64,000 nucleotides of DNA, taken from NCBI GenBank assembly GCA_910585455.1, contig CAJUEL010000018.1, positions 1-64,000 on the forward strand, written 5' to 3'. The notes beneath the pieces were generated by a model that had not been told where the DNA came from, made no database searches, and worked only from the letters and a program-made list of their open reading frames with translations. Shown here in pieces: positions 16,668 through 25,668 of this stretch (within the stretch, counting starts at the first letter, position 1; the number at the start of each line of letters is the position of its first letter). Made by a program: the position numbers and the translations under genes. The DNA comes from an uncultured Eisenbergiella sp. (GTDB taxonomy: Bacteria; Bacillota; Clostridia; Lachnospirales; Lachnospiraceae).

Positions 16668-18275
16668 TTATTTCTGACTCCATTTGTCGCAGATCGCATT
16701 GATCTGATCCGCGAACTTTGACATATCCTTATTCGCCAGTCCGTCGCTGCGTTTGATGATTTCAAGCAGCCGCTGCCCCGCCGCCACCAGGCGCGCATAT
16801 ACGCCGCTGATTGTCGGCGCTTTTCCTTTCTTTTTGACAGGGATCGGTCCCGCTTCATACAGGAAGGTATCCGTAACCGGATCGAAAACCGTACCGCTGT
16901 AAGGGGCATAGGAACGGAAACCATGCTCATCATGCAGGCAGTTTGCAAACGCCATCGTCGAGGAATCCTCTCCATGCACCACAAACACCCTCGCCGGCTT
17001 CTTTTCAAAGCCATGTACCCAGCGCAGCAGCCCGTTCTTATCCGCGTGTCCGGACATGCCCGCAAGCCCTCTGATCTGCGCCCGCACATCCACGGTCTCT
17101 CCGAACAGCCGCATTTCCGTAGCGCCCTCCATCAGCGCCCGCCCCGGCGTTCCGATGGACTGATAGCCCACGAAAAGGATGGTACATTCCGGCCGCCACA
17201 GGTTATGCTTTAAGTGATGGCGGATACGCCCCGCGTCACACATGCCGGAGGCGGAAAGAATGACCTTGGGTTCCTCGTCAAAATTGATCGCCTTGGATTC
17301 CTCGCTGGTGATGGAGAGCTGCAGGCCTTTAAAGGAAATCGGATTGATGCCCTGATTGACCAGCTCCACCGCCGCCTCGTTGAAGCACTTTTTATCGTTT
17401 CTGGAGAAAATGCCCGTCGCCTCCACAGCCAGCGGGCTGTCCACATAGACCGGGAAATCGGGATGGTTTTTCACCAGCTTCTGTTCCTTGATGATCCGCA
17501 GAAAATACAGCATCTCCTGCGTCCTGCCCACGGCAAAGGAAGGAATCACCACATTGCCGCCTCTGTCAAAGGTTTCCTGTAAAATTTTGGACAGCTCTCC
17601 CACAAAGTCGGGGCGCTCTGTGGCATGCAGGCGCTCGCCATAGGTGGATTCCATGATCACATAGTCCGCTTCCGCTGTCGTCTTCGGATTCTTCATCAGC
17701 GGCAGATTATCATTGCCGATATCGCCGGAAAAAACAAACTTTTTGGTGACATCCCCTTCCTTCGCCCACACCTCAATGCTGGCGGAGCCCAACAGATGTC
17801 CCACATCGGTAAAGCGGATTTCCACATTGTCACAAACGGTGATCATCGTTTCATAGGGGCAGGGAACCAGCCGGCTGATCGCCGCCTCCGCATCCTCCAT
17901 CGTGTAAAGGGGCTCCAATATTTCCATTCCGGAGGTACGCTTTGCCTTGCGGTTTTTCCATTCCGTCTCCTGCATCTGGATATGCGCACAGTCCCGCAGC
18001 ATGATGCTGCACAAATCGGCAGTCGCCTCCGTCGTATAAATTTTGCCCTGAAAGCCCTTCGCGCACAAAAGCGGCAGCAGACCGGAGTGATCGATATGCG
18101 CATGTGTCAGAAATACATAGTCGATCATCGACTCCTCCACCGGAAGCGGACAGTTTTCAAACACGTTCACGCCCTGCTCCATGCCGTAATCCACCAGGAT
18201 GTGCGTCCCGCCTGTTTCCAGATAATGACAGCTCCCTGTCACCTCATGGGTTGCGCCGATAAACTGTAGTTTCAT
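16668..18275 (-). CDS. Beta-CASP metallo-beta-lactamase-fold ribonuclease-like protein
   Basis: A 535-residue protein. Metal motif HAHIDHSG near residue 53, SGDIGNDNLPL near 180, beta-CASP motif SGMCDAGRIRHHLKHNLW near 370 and a C-terminal FVVHGEDSSTMAFA. This is the CPSF/IntS11-like (YsgA/KH-less) branch of MBL RNA-processing nucleases. The ATG at 18275 has GAAGGAGGG upstream. Its stop overlaps the thyA ribosome binding region, so thyA-folA are likely in the same transcript. RNA substrate unknown. Confidence 0.9.
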   Translation of the reverse strand: MKLQFIGATHEVTGSCHYLETGGTHILVDYGMEQGVNVFENCPLPVEESMIDYVFLTHAHIDHSGLLPLLCAKGFQGKIYTTEATADLCSIMLRDCAHIQMQETEWKNRKAKRTSGMEILEPLYTMEDAEAAISRLVPCPYETMITVCDNVEIRFTDVGHLLGSASIEVWAKEGDVTKKFVFSGDIGNDNLPLMKNPKTTAEADYVIMESTYGERLHATERPDFVGELSKILQETFDRGGNVVIPSFAVGRTQEMLYFLRIIKEQKLVKNHPDFPVYVDSPLAVEATGIFSRNDKKCFNEAAVELVNQGINPISFKGLQLSITSEESKAINFDEEPKVILSASGMCDAGRIRHHLKHNLWRPECTILFVGYQSIGTPGRALMEGATEMRLFGETVDVRAQIRGLAGMSGHADKNGLLRWVHGFEKKPARVFVVHGEDSSTMAFANCLHDEHGFRSYAPYSGTVFDPVTDTFLYEAGPIPVKKKGKAPTISGVYARLVAAGQRLLEIIKRSDGLANKDMSKFADQINAICDKWSQK

Positions 18276-18386
18276 AGATAGCCCTCCTTCTTCATTATGA
18301 CGTATTCTATGCAATGCCTGCTGCCACCATGCTTTTTGCGGTCTGTGCGGTAAGGATACCGGCCTGTCCGCAAACAGGACACACCC

Positions 18387-21300
18387 TTATCCCTCTTTAT
18401 CCTGATACCGCAAAAGCACCGGCGCCTTCAAAATCCCCATTCGCTTCAGCTGGTATTCCTTTGCGTATTCGTCTCCCGTTGTCCTCCAGGCGTTGGGGCC
18501 GCCCCAGGAAAGCTGGTCGTTACAGTTATGTACCATGCCAAAGGCGTTCGCCCGGTTTCCATAGGAATGGATGCGAATCTCATGCTCCCCTTCCTCCAGG
18601 TATCCAGGCGCTGTCTCATAGGGAGCCAGCATGACAGGACCCCAGTCCTTTCCGTCCACCCACACGCGCAGCAGCGGGCTTCTGAATTTGCTGATGCGAA
18701 GGCTATACTGCCCTGCCTGTGTGTATGTCCGGCAGACATATTCCATATTTCCTGCAAAAAACGGGAATCCCTGCCCGGTATAATCCCCGAAATAAAGCTT
18801 TTGGGGCTTTGCGGTCACGATGCTTTGATCGCCGGCAAGGCGCACGCCGAAATCTCCCAGCAGATAGCACCATTCCAGGTCGGTCTTTTCTCCATAAGGA
18901 ATCCGCAGAACAATTTCCGCCGTCCCGCTGTCAAGCGCCGGAAGACGCATTTTTTTGATGCAGGCATCCACAAAATATCCGTCCTCCTCCAAAAGGAGCA
19001 GTTCCCCATTTACAAAAATCTGCCATCCTTCCTGATATTCCAGCGCGAGCGCTGCGTCCTGCACCTCCGTTTCCGATGCGATTAAAAACTTTAATTCCAC
19101 CACATGCTCCGGCTTTTTCTTTTCCACCGTCCAGGGCTGGGCGACCGCATCCATTCTCTTCGGATATCCCAGCAGCCCCCGCAGCGCATCATCGATGAGC
19201 AAAATGCCTTCCCGCTCCTGCCAGTCGCCGTCATCCAGCCGCCAGTATGCCGTATCCAGAAGCATGACGTTTGGCTCGGATAAAGAATAGCCCTCCGGCT
19301 GTCCCAGATCAGATGCCTGTGCGATTCTCTTCTGCCCGCTATCGCTCCCAGAGCTATCGCTTTCTTCCAAAAATGCTACGCTGGCATGCGCTCTACCAGA
19401 CACTGCGCTGCCGCATTCCCCGCAGAATGCGCCGCTCTCCTTTTTGTCCGCGCCGGCGCTGCAAAGCCGTAGCAAAAAGCTGTCATGCTCCCACGCCGCC
19501 AGGCGGATGATCGTCTTTCCGTTTTCTATGGTGTATAAAGCCTTATGTATCCTGCCCGTAAGCGTGTCATAGAAACGCACGTCGTATGCGCCGGGCACAA
19601 GAACCTCCAGCTCCTCTGCGCTGCCCACATCCGGGTTTTGCTGAGCCTTTCCGTTGGCGATAAACAGCCACAAATCTCCCTGCACTCTGCGCAGCTGATA
19701 CAGCCATCTTCTTGCCTCTTCTCCTTCCCGGTTCCGGATACGGACCAGACGGAATTCCTCCATGACGTTGCGCAGCGCACCCCGCTCATAGGGAATCCTT
19801 TGGGCGATCTTTAAAAGCCCTGCCGCGCCGTCGTCCGGCATGCCGTCCAGACAGGAAGGCGCAGTGCCCATCATCACAACGCGCCCGCCTCTTTGGGCAA
19901 AGCTGCACAAAGCCTCCAGCGTCGTCCTGCGCAGCGTTTCGCATCCGGGAACGATCACCACATCGTACCGCATATTCCCCACCTGCAGCACAGGCCTGCT
20001 GCATTCCCGCACCTGCGTCGGCAGCAGAGATTCCGCAATGAAATCAAAATCAAAATGCTCAAATAAAAGCCACTGGGTCAGTCCCGCAAACCGATCCTCC
20101 ATTTCCTGACAGATGACCTCGTTTTGCTCCTTCGGACCATAATGAAGCCAATAGCTTTCGATGGGATGGATCACGCCGATTTTCACCACCGGTTCTCCCT
20201 GCATGAGCACCGTGTTCAGCCGGGCGTAATGATCCTCCAGCAGGCGATATTCCCGATACCAGGGCGACTGATAAAAGATGGATGCGGGATAATCCCGCTT
20301 TGCCTCTCCCGCCATGCTCATCCAGGACAGATGGGGCACCCGTCTGGTCACGCCCAGCGCCGCCTGCCAGTCTCCCTGCAGCTTATGCCGCCTGAAATCA
20401 TAATCCCAGTTCGTCACACCGTAAAGCTCACTGAGCACCCCTTCCCTGCCGTACTGATGCGCCGCGCTCTGCGCCTGTTTGGCGGTGGTATATTCCCGGC
20501 TGTCACACAGCATATCAATGCCCGGAAGCTGGAAGCTTCGATAGGAACGCATCGCCTCGCCCAGCGCCGCCGTCTGGCTGCGCAGCGTGGGCTCCTCCAT
20601 CATATGTCCTGTCAGCCACAGCCCGTGATCACAACACCAGCTGCCCAGCGTGTCCGCAAAGGCGCTGGCAAACTGCTCCGCCAAAAGCTCATGATACCGG
20701 TAGCGAACGCCATGCCCCGCTGCATCCTCCGTCTCCCAGATCACCTCCGGCAGGCGGTCAAAAAAGCTTTCCCCATACTGCGCCTGATAGCGCGCCTCAA
20801 AGCTTTCCGTATAAGGCAGCACAATATCACATTTTTCATCGGCACGTCCCATCTGCGTCTTGTGGGAAAACTGCGGCTCATCCGTAAAAATGGAGGGCAC
20901 ACATTTGCCGAAATCCTCTTTTAAAAGCTCGTAATACTTCTCATGCGTTTCTTTGATAAATTCCTGAATCGCCTCCGGATTCAGGGTATCCACATAGGTC
21001 TGATTGTTATACCAGGGGCTTTCCGTCGCCGTTTCCAGATACACATACCAGCAGTCCGCCGGGAGCTTTTCCGTGATATCCAGCCGTTCGTATTCTTTCA
21101 AAATGCCATCCTGCAATCCGATCCGGTATGCCGCCAGAAGCTTTCCCCTGCCGCTGATATCCGCCCGCGCGGAGGAATCATAGCACGCCTCTTTCTCCTT
21201 TCGTTCCTCATTGGAGACAGGCGTCAACACCAGATACCGGCTGCGGTATGCCTCATTCTTCGTCACCTTTCCGCCCGCCGCCCCCGACGGCCAGCGGTCC

Positions 21301-21578
21301 TCGTCGTACAGATAGGCGTACATATCATTCCGCTTCGCTTCTTCTGCACAGAATTTCACCATGGAAAGGAACTCTTCCTCCATATAGGGCGTATCCAGAC
21401 CGGTCCTGCTGTGCATGTGAAAGCCGCCCATGCCCATTTCCTTAAAATAGCCGATCTGCTCCTTTAGCTGCTCCCGGTCCAGCTTTGTGTTCCACGCCCA
21501 GAAGGGCGCGCCCCTGTAGTAGCTGCCCGGATTTTGAAACAGGGCGTCAAACTGATTTTGTTTTGCTTTTTCCTGCAT
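18387..21578 (-). CDS. Very large GH106-like glycoside hydrolase
   Basis: A 1063-residue protein. The N-terminus has APFWAWNTKLDREQLKEQ and GMGGFHMHSRTGLDTPYM, the TIM-barrel opening seen in alpha-L-rhamnosidase-like (GH106-related) enzymes. Later, YLYDEDRWPSGAAGG and LWLTGHMMEEPTL follow, with a C-terminal beta-sandwich (VWVDGKDWGP, GEHEIRIHSYGNRANAFG) like a galactose-binding domain. No signal peptide, so it should act on imported oligosaccharides. The GGGGGAAG before 21578 sets the start; the open frame reaches 21710. Family assignment is from pattern only. Downstream of a two-helix membrane protein. Confidence 0.7.
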   Translation of the reverse strand: MQEKAKQNQFDALFQNPGSYYRGAPFWAWNTKLDREQLKEQIGYFKEMGMGGFHMHSRTGLDTPYMEEEFLSMVKFCAEEAKRNDMYAYLYDEDRWPSGAAGGKVTKNEAYRSRYLVLTPVSNEERKEKEACYDSSARADISGRGKLLAAYRIGLQDGILKEYERLDITEKLPADCWYVYLETATESPWYNNQTYVDTLNPEAIQEFIKETHEKYYELLKEDFGKCVPSIFTDEPQFSHKTQMGRADEKCDIVLPYTESFEARYQAQYGESFFDRLPEVIWETEDAAGHGVRYRYHELLAEQFASAFADTLGSWCCDHGLWLTGHMMEEPTLRSQTAALGEAMRSYRSFQLPGIDMLCDSREYTTAKQAQSAAHQYGREGVLSELYGVTNWDYDFRRHKLQGDWQAALGVTRRVPHLSWMSMAGEAKRDYPASIFYQSPWYREYRLLEDHYARLNTVLMQGEPVVKIGVIHPIESYWLHYGPKEQNEVICQEMEDRFAGLTQWLLFEHFDFDFIAESLLPTQVRECSRPVLQVGNMRYDVVIVPGCETLRRTTLEALCSFAQRGGRVVMMGTAPSCLDGMPDDGAAGLLKIAQRIPYERGALRNVMEEFRLVRIRNREGEEARRWLYQLRRVQGDLWLFIANGKAQQNPDVGSAEELEVLVPGAYDVRFYDTLTGRIHKALYTIENGKTIIRLAAWEHDSFLLRLCSAGADKKESGAFCGECGSAVSGRAHASVAFLEESDSSGSDSGQKRIAQASDLGQPEGYSLSEPNVMLLDTAYWRLDDGDWQEREGILLIDDALRGLLGYPKRMDAVAQPWTVEKKKPEHVVELKFLIASETEVQDAALALEYQEGWQIFVNGELLLLEEDGYFVDACIKKMRLPALDSGTAEIVLRIPYGEKTDLEWCYLLGDFGVRLAGDQSIVTAKPQKLYFGDYTGQGFPFFAGNMEYVCRTYTQAGQYSLRISKFRSPLLRVWVDGKDWGPVMLAPYETAPGYLEEGEHEIRIHSYGNRANAFGMVHNCNDQLSWGGPNAWRTTGDEYAKEYQLKRMGILKAPVLLRYQDKEG

Positions 21579-21636
21579 AACCGCTTCCCCCGATTTTTTA
21601 TTTTTATCACGGGCAAAACCTGCCCGTTTTGACAGG

Positions 21637-21906
21637 TCAGGCTTCTTTTTTCTGTCTCCCATACGGTGACAGCACCATGCCAAGACCGCCCACCAAAGAG
21701 CAAATTGCACCGGCTATCTGGTAGCTGCGCGTCACGGATTCCATGATAAAGTAGTACTTATCCGTTTCCATGGAGCCGCCGTTGGCCTGTATCGCACGGC
21801 TCGCCGCTTCCATCCCCAGATTGGCGGCGCCGATCAGCAATGTCAGCCCCGCTATAAACAACACTATACCAATCACAGTAAAAATCTGAACCTTGCCTTT
21901 GTACAT
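21637..21906 (-). CDS. Small two-helix membrane protein
   Basis: An 89-residue protein with hydrophobic helices at about residues 8-28 (FTVIGIVLFIAGLTLLIGAA) and 63-83, and a basic C-terminus. No family recognised. It lies 58 bp upstream of the large glycoside hydrolase and behind a TTGTCA-17-TAAAAT promoter, so the two probably form one transcript. Confidence 0.65.
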   Translation of the reverse strand: MYKGKVQIFTVIGIVLFIAGLTLLIGAANLGMEAASRAIQANGGSMETDKYYFIMESVTRSYQIAGAICSLVGGLGMVLSPYGRQKKEA

Positions 21907-22051
21907 TCACACTAACCCCCATGTCGCCGCCTGGCGGCGTCTTTTGGACGCCTTGGAAAATCTCTTCACACTGCCTCCTGCCGCTACAGCTTCCATTTTC
22001 GCCACAATTCAAACAGACTCCGAATTGTAACGCGCATTTTCTTTTGTAACT

Positions 22052-22080
22052 ATTTTACTATATTCCAACCAGTTTGACAA
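22052..22080 (-). promoter_or_regulatory. Promoter of the membrane protein/glycoside hydrolase unit
   Basis: Minus strand -35 TTGTCA (22075-22080), 17-bp spacer, -10 TAAAAT (22052-22057). Palindrome B starts about 30 bp upstream. Confidence 0.6.
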
Positions 22081-22107
22081 TTCCTTTTCTTTCTCCATGC
22101 GCCATCT

Positions 22108-22472
22108 GCAGCAAAGCCGTTGCTTTTCATGGGGTGGGGAGAAAGACCGGGCGGGGCAGACGGGACAGGGAGCGGTCAAAAGATGGGCAGGCGGAGGACA
22201 CAGACTGTTTCCTGACGCATTATCCGGAGCGGGAAATTCCACAAAATGACTGGCTATTCCTGAACGGGGCAGGGCGCAAAAAACTCACTGCGTTCAGACA
22301 TTTTTGCGCCCTGTCCCAGGAATATCCTGCCATTTTTGGAATTTCTCCGCTCCGGATAAAAGCGTCAGGAAACAGTCTGTGTCCTCCGCCTGCCCATCTT
22401 TTGACCGCTCCCTGTCCCGTCTGCCCCGCCCGGCCTTTCTCCCCACCCCATGAAAAGTAACGCAAAGCCTGC
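22108..22472. repeat. Giant palindrome B (about 365 bp)
   Basis: Arms of about 170 nt are near-perfect complements; for example GGGCAGGCGGAGGACACAGA pairs with the stretch at 22375-22395. The outer ends carry the CACCCCATGAAAAGTAAC motif on both arms. Toward the tip pairing is looser, ending at GCGCAAAAA/TTTTTGCGC around AAACTCACTGCGTTC (22281-22295), which reads GAACGCAGTGAGTTT on the minus strand. No gene is credible in this stretch. Confidence 0.9.
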
Positions 22473-22531
22473 GCCCATGTCCGCCGCAAGATGAAATAAC
22501 CCGGAGTTCTGCATTGCAATAAACATTTATC

Positions 22532-22840
22532 TCACTCAATCAATCCGCTTTCCCTGTATCGCCGCAGGGTGCTTTCAATGGATTCCTCCAGTTCTTTTTC
22601 CACGCCGTAATAATGCGCTATTTTAAAAAGCTCCAGCATCGCCTGCCGCAGTTCATTGGCCAGATCCTCTTTTTTGGGCTCCCCATGCTTTTGCCGCTTT
22701 AGCCCGGAATCCTCCCACAAATTGATCTCCGATGCGACTTCTCCGCATTCCTCCAAAAGACGGGTCGCCATCTGATACGGCGCAACACCATTGGGAAACT
22801 TTTTATTCGATCCTTCCACCATTTTATAAAAACGCTCCAT
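22532..22840 (-). CDS. MazG-like nucleotide pyrophosphohydrolase family protein
   Basis: A 102-residue all-alpha protein. The helix MATRLLEECGEVASEINLWE carries the EExxE-like metal motif, and a second acidic helix (KEDLANELRQAMLELFKIA) follows. This is the single-domain MazG/dUTPase-type fold, which hydrolyses NTPs to NMP and PPi. Start at 22840: AAGGAGG 8 nt upstream. Substrate unknown. It shares its 5' end with an older-looking open frame (22824-22988). Confidence 0.75.
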   Translation of the reverse strand: MERFYKMVEGSNKKFPNGVAPYQMATRLLEECGEVASEINLWEDSGLKRQKHGEPKKEDLANELRQAMLELFKIAHYYGVEKELEESIESTLRRYRESGLIE

Positions 22841-22988
22841 GCATATCACCTCCTTTTTGTTCTTTCCATTCATTTTCCAAAATTGACATTAGTATATCAT
22901 CAGCGTATTTTTCACCCTCCTTAATGGCATCTCTTAAAATGCCTTCTCCCCTGAAATCAGCTTTCAAATATACTTTTCCCGCCCAAGG
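22824..22988 (-). pseudogene. Open frame overlapping the MazG-like start, possible gene remnant
   Basis: After a TAG at 22989-22991 the frame reads PWAGKVYLKADFRGEGILRD... through SILENEWKEQKGGDMHGAFL and stops inside the MazG-like gene. It looks protein-like but has no good ATG before the middle. It may be the 3' end of a deleted gene, or a small coupled protein starting at a TTG. No family recognised. Confidence 0.3.
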
Positions 22989-23083
22989 CTATGTTCAATA
23001 TACATCATTTATATGCCTGTGACAACTTTTCTTTTATTCCTGATATACCCGCTCCTGACTGTTCACAGGTTATTTTCGTCGGC

Positions 23084-23229
23084 AATGTCATGAAGTCTGG
23101 CGGCGGGTGCCGGGAACAGAACGTCGGCGGAAGAATCGGAAACAGCCGGTCTTTCTCCGCAGCCTCCCCGTTCCCGATTCTGAAGCCGATGTTCCGTTCC
23201 CGGTGTCCGCCGCCAGACTTTATGACATT
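23084..23229. repeat. Medium palindrome C (about 145 bp)
   Basis: Arms of about 60 nt: AATGTCATGAAGTCTGGCGG pairs with CCGCCAGACTTTATGACATT, then GGGAACAGAACGTCGGC with GCCGATGTTCCGTTCCC. The tip lacks the GAACNNMGTGAGTTY motif of A, B and D, so it may be unrelated. TTTTT follows the right arm on the plus strand. Confidence 0.8.
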
Positions 23230-23244
23230 TTTCACGGAACAAGG

Positions 23245-23274
23245 AAGGACCGCCACAACGCTGCGGCGGTCCTT
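23245..23274. terminator. Hairpin after the spore coat genes
   Basis: AAGGACCGCC/GGCGGTCCTT, 10-bp perfect stem, 9 bp beyond the stop of the coat protein gene at 23284. The minus-strand T-tract (TTCCTTGTT) is poor, so termination is likely but not strong. Confidence 0.55.
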
Positions 23275-23283
23275 TGGGATTTC

Positions 23284-23541
23284 TTATATTGTTTTACTTG
23301 TAAACAGGTTTTTCACATGATCCACTTCCTGCTGTGTCGCCTTGCTTGCGGGCACATAGTAGGATTTTTCCCGTGCGAGCTGATACAGCTCCTCCTGAGA
23401 CTGCTCGCAGGCAGCCCGAAACTGCTTCAAAGTCGTTTTCAATTCCTTGTTTTCGGTCTGGGGAATCATCTCGCCAAAGCGCACCAGCTCCCCGTTAATG
23501 CCGGTCAGCGTATCCGCCACCATTGTCTTGTCTTCAAACAT
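23284..23541 (-). CDS. CotF-like spore coat protein
   Basis: An 85-residue helical protein (FEDKTMVADTLTGINGELVRFG ... SYYVPASKATQQEVDHVKNLF) of the Coat_F type. Such proteins join the outer layers of the spore. GGAGAGGG precedes the ATG at 23541; a TTG 12 nt earlier is also open. It follows a second short coat-like gene by 45 bp. Confidence 0.75.
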   Translation of the reverse strand: MFEDKTMVADTLTGINGELVRFGEMIPQTENKELKTTLKQFRAACEQSQEELYQLAREKSYYVPASKATQQEVDHVKNLFTSKTI

Positions 23542-23586
23542 GTCCCTCTCCAATCTGCCGCTCTGCTGCGGCGTGCTGCTGTCATG

Positions 23587-23772
23587 TCACTGCAAAAATT
23601 TCATCAATGCCTGCTTGTTTTCCATTGCGGACTTCGCGCCTTTTTCAAAAAACTGCTTCACCTTTTCATCCTGCGCGCAGCTCGCATATGCCTGCATTTT
23701 GCAATGGGTCGTGTCATAGCCGCCAATCAGATGGCGCAGATTCTGTAACTCCAGTTCTGACAGATTAGCCAT
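23587..23772 (-). CDS. Small spore coat-associated protein
   Basis: A 61-residue helical protein (ELELQNLRHLIGGYDTTHCKMQAYASCAQDEKVKQFF). The LRHLIGGYDTTHCK segment is like the first helix of CotF-type ferritin-like coat proteins, so this and the next gene may be two halves of one family. AGAGGTGAAGG precedes the ATG. Forespore or mother-cell promoter motifs could not be identified with confidence. Confidence 0.7.
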   Translation of the reverse strand: MANLSELELQNLRHLIGGYDTTHCKMQAYASCAQDEKVKQFFEKGAKSAMENKQALMKFLQ

Positions 23773-23860
23773 ATTCCTTCACCTCTTTCTGCGCAGTCCC
23801 GTCACATATCCGGAATTTGCATGGACCGCGCGGACACAAATCCGGTTTACGCTATTTATA

Positions 23861-24000
23861 GCAGACGGCAAAACGTTTCTTCTTTTGCCGTCTGCTGCGC
23901 CGATTTTGGCTGCGCAAAACGCAGCATATACCGGACAAAATCGTGCGCATCCCCCGGATGGGCTATAGTGGACGGCAGTTATTTTTGTCGTCCGCTATAG
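23861..24000. repeat. Two adjacent intergenic hairpins
   Basis: GCAGACGGCAAAA/TTTTGCCGTCTGC (23861-23895, 13-bp perfect stem) and CTATAGTGGACGGCA/TGTCGTCCGCTATAG (23962-24000). Both sit between the coat genes and the lipoprotein gene; the rest of 23773-24054 holds nothing I recognise. They could stop transcription leaving the lipoprotein gene, though the T-tracts are weak. Confidence 0.55.
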
Positions 24001-24054
24001 TATGCATGCTTTGCAAAGGATTTATGCCAGAAAAATTTTTTGCCCGTCATTTTT

Positions 24055-24972
24055 TTAATCTGCATGAAACTGTGTCACTCCCGTTTCTTCATACGGAATC
24101 TCAACCTCTACATAGCCCGTGGAATAAGGGGAAATTTCATAGGGCGACAGGTAAAATACGATTCCCGTCTCCGTAAAATAATATCCCACATCCGACATAT
24201 CCCGCTCCTTGATCAGGTCCATCGCGTCCTCGTAAAAGTCCCCCTCTTCTCCCTGCGCCACTCTGTCCGCAAAGCGCGCCCGCAAAAGCTTCTCCCAATC
24301 CTCCTGCGTTTTGTCCGTCAGATCGGACAGCGCAACCTCCTGTCCGTCCGCAAGCCTGAAAACCCTGCCCTCACGGTAAGGCATACCGTGCGCGCCGCCC
24401 TCATACAGATAAGCATCCGTCAAAACGCTCAGATAACCGCCCCAGGTTTTCACGCTGGAAACCTCATAATGCTCCCACCAGGGTCCCTGCCATCCAATGT
24501 CCCGGCTTTCCCGGTAAACCTCCAGCGCGGACTGCCGGATAGAATTTTCATCGGTTTCATATTCGTTCAGCTTCTTATCTTTCCAATCCTCATAAAAGGC
24601 GTTGATCACTCTGCTGCCCACATCCTCTCCTTCCAAAACCGGATAGGCAAGCGTCACCTCAAAGATCGGCGTTTCGTCCTCCGCCTCATACTGCTTTTCC
24701 ACACGCTCGATTTCATAGAGCACATCGCCGCTCGATCCGCCGATCAGCTGATCCTGCCCTGTTTCGCTTTCCGTCCCGCTCTCCGTCTGCTCCTCTTCCG
24801 CTGTTGTCTGCCCTTGCGCGCTTTCGGTTTCCAGGTCGCTTCCCGTCTCCTGACCGCTTTGGGTCTCCTGATCGCTCTTTGGCGGATTGACTGTTTTTTT
24901 CCCACAGGCCGCGGCCAACACCGCCGCTTCTATGCAAAAGATGACCGCCAACATATACCATGCCTTTTTCAT
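24055..24972 (-). CDS. DUF3298/DUF4163-type lipoprotein
   Basis: A 305-residue protein. It has an N-terminal signal peptide ending AAVLAAACGKK, with a plausible lipobox Cys near residue 25, then a Ser/Glu/Thr-rich linker (~30-75), then a globular part with DVLYEIERVEKQYEAEDE and YLYEGGAHGMPYREGRVFRL. The GGAHG motif and end pattern YVEVEIPYEE are typical of the RsiV-like DUF3298 fold. It should be anchored outside the membrane. Ligand unknown. The ATG at 24972 has AGAGG 8 nt upstream. Confidence 0.85.
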   Translation of the reverse strand: MKKAWYMLAVIFCIEAAVLAAACGKKTVNPPKSDQETQSGQETGSDLETESAQGQTTAEEEQTESGTESETGQDQLIGGSSGDVLYEIERVEKQYEAEDETPIFEVTLAYPVLEGEDVGSRVINAFYEDWKDKKLNEYETDENSIRQSALEVYRESRDIGWQGPWWEHYEVSSVKTWGGYLSVLTDAYLYEGGAHGMPYREGRVFRLADGQEVALSDLTDKTQEDWEKLLRARFADRVAQGEEGDFYEDAMDLIKERDMSDVGYYFTETGIVFYLSPYEISPYSTGYVEVEIPYEETGVTQFHAD

Positions 24973-25173
24973 GCGCATTTCCTCTCTTTCCTTTTCGTGC
25001 CGCTCTATCATTTTTCACAGACCGCGCAATCCTGTCCGGTCTCAAGCACAGTTTTTCCATTTTCTGTAAAAGTTATACAGGCAGCGTTATGATTCAGAAA
25101 GGATTTGGGTCAATAATTTTGCTGCAGACTGAAAATCGGTTTTTCTGACTGTAAACAGCTTTTCGTTGATGGG

Positions 25174-25401
25174 TCATTTTATCCCCAACAAAGATTGCAA
25201 GTACATAAATACTTCCATTAGCGCAAAGTAGACTAAAGAAAAGAGCAGTATTCTGATAAATCCCTCCATATCGCCCATATCTACAATGTCCATAACCTGT
25301 TGCAACAAGATAGCGATAAACACATAGGACAAAGAACTAATAGCAGTAAATAATACGGTGAGAAACAGCGGAAGTTTGTATTGTTTTAAGTAGCGTATCA
25401 T
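25174..25401 (-). pseudogene. ABC transporter fragment (N-terminal membrane part only)
   Basis: 75 residues, MIRYLKQYKLPLFLTVLFTA... ending SLLGIK, with two membrane helices. This is the beginning of the membrane domain of an exporter-type ABC transporter, which normally runs to about 550-600 residues including the ATPase. The frame stops here and the rest is not found downstream in any frame, so a deletion has removed it. It lies 14 bp after a small membrane protein gene in an AT-rich island. Confidence 0.75.
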
Positions 25402-25415
25402 ATAACAGTGTCCGC

Positions 25416-25655
25416 CTATTTTCTGTTCACAAACAAATCGCAGACAAGTCCTGCCGCACCCAAACCAAACAGACAGGTGGCGGCTGATTTATAGCCTTTT
25501 TCAGATAAGTGTGCAGCTCCTATCATCAGTCCAATTTCTGCCGCAGCAGATACAGACTTAGATACAAAGCGGAATGAACGTTTTTTCCATGCCTTATTTG
25601 CGGTGACTTCAATTTTGTTTGCTACGTTTTCGATTTTTTGGTCTAAGTTAGACAT
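25416..25655 (-). CDS. Small hydrophobic protein upstream of truncated ABC transporter
   Basis: A 79-residue protein: a charged N-terminus (MSNLDQKIENVANKIEVTANK) then two hydrophobic stretches around residues 34-50 and 58-73 ending DLFVNRK. No family recognised. GAAAGGAGATTATA precedes the ATG. It is AT-rich, behind two copies of a motif that also flank the tetR promoter, so it is probably under that regulator. Confidence 0.65.
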   Translation of the reverse strand: MSNLDQKIENVANKIEVTANKAWKKRSFRFVSKSVSAAAEIGLMIGAAHLSEKGYKSAATCLFGLGAAGLVCDLFVNRK

Positions 25656-25668
25656 TATAATCTCCTTT

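Noticed and set aside
22074..22539. Four overlapping frames on both strands around palindrome B
   Set aside because: Same explanation as for palindrome A: the repeat gives mirror-image peptides, and they lack start signals.
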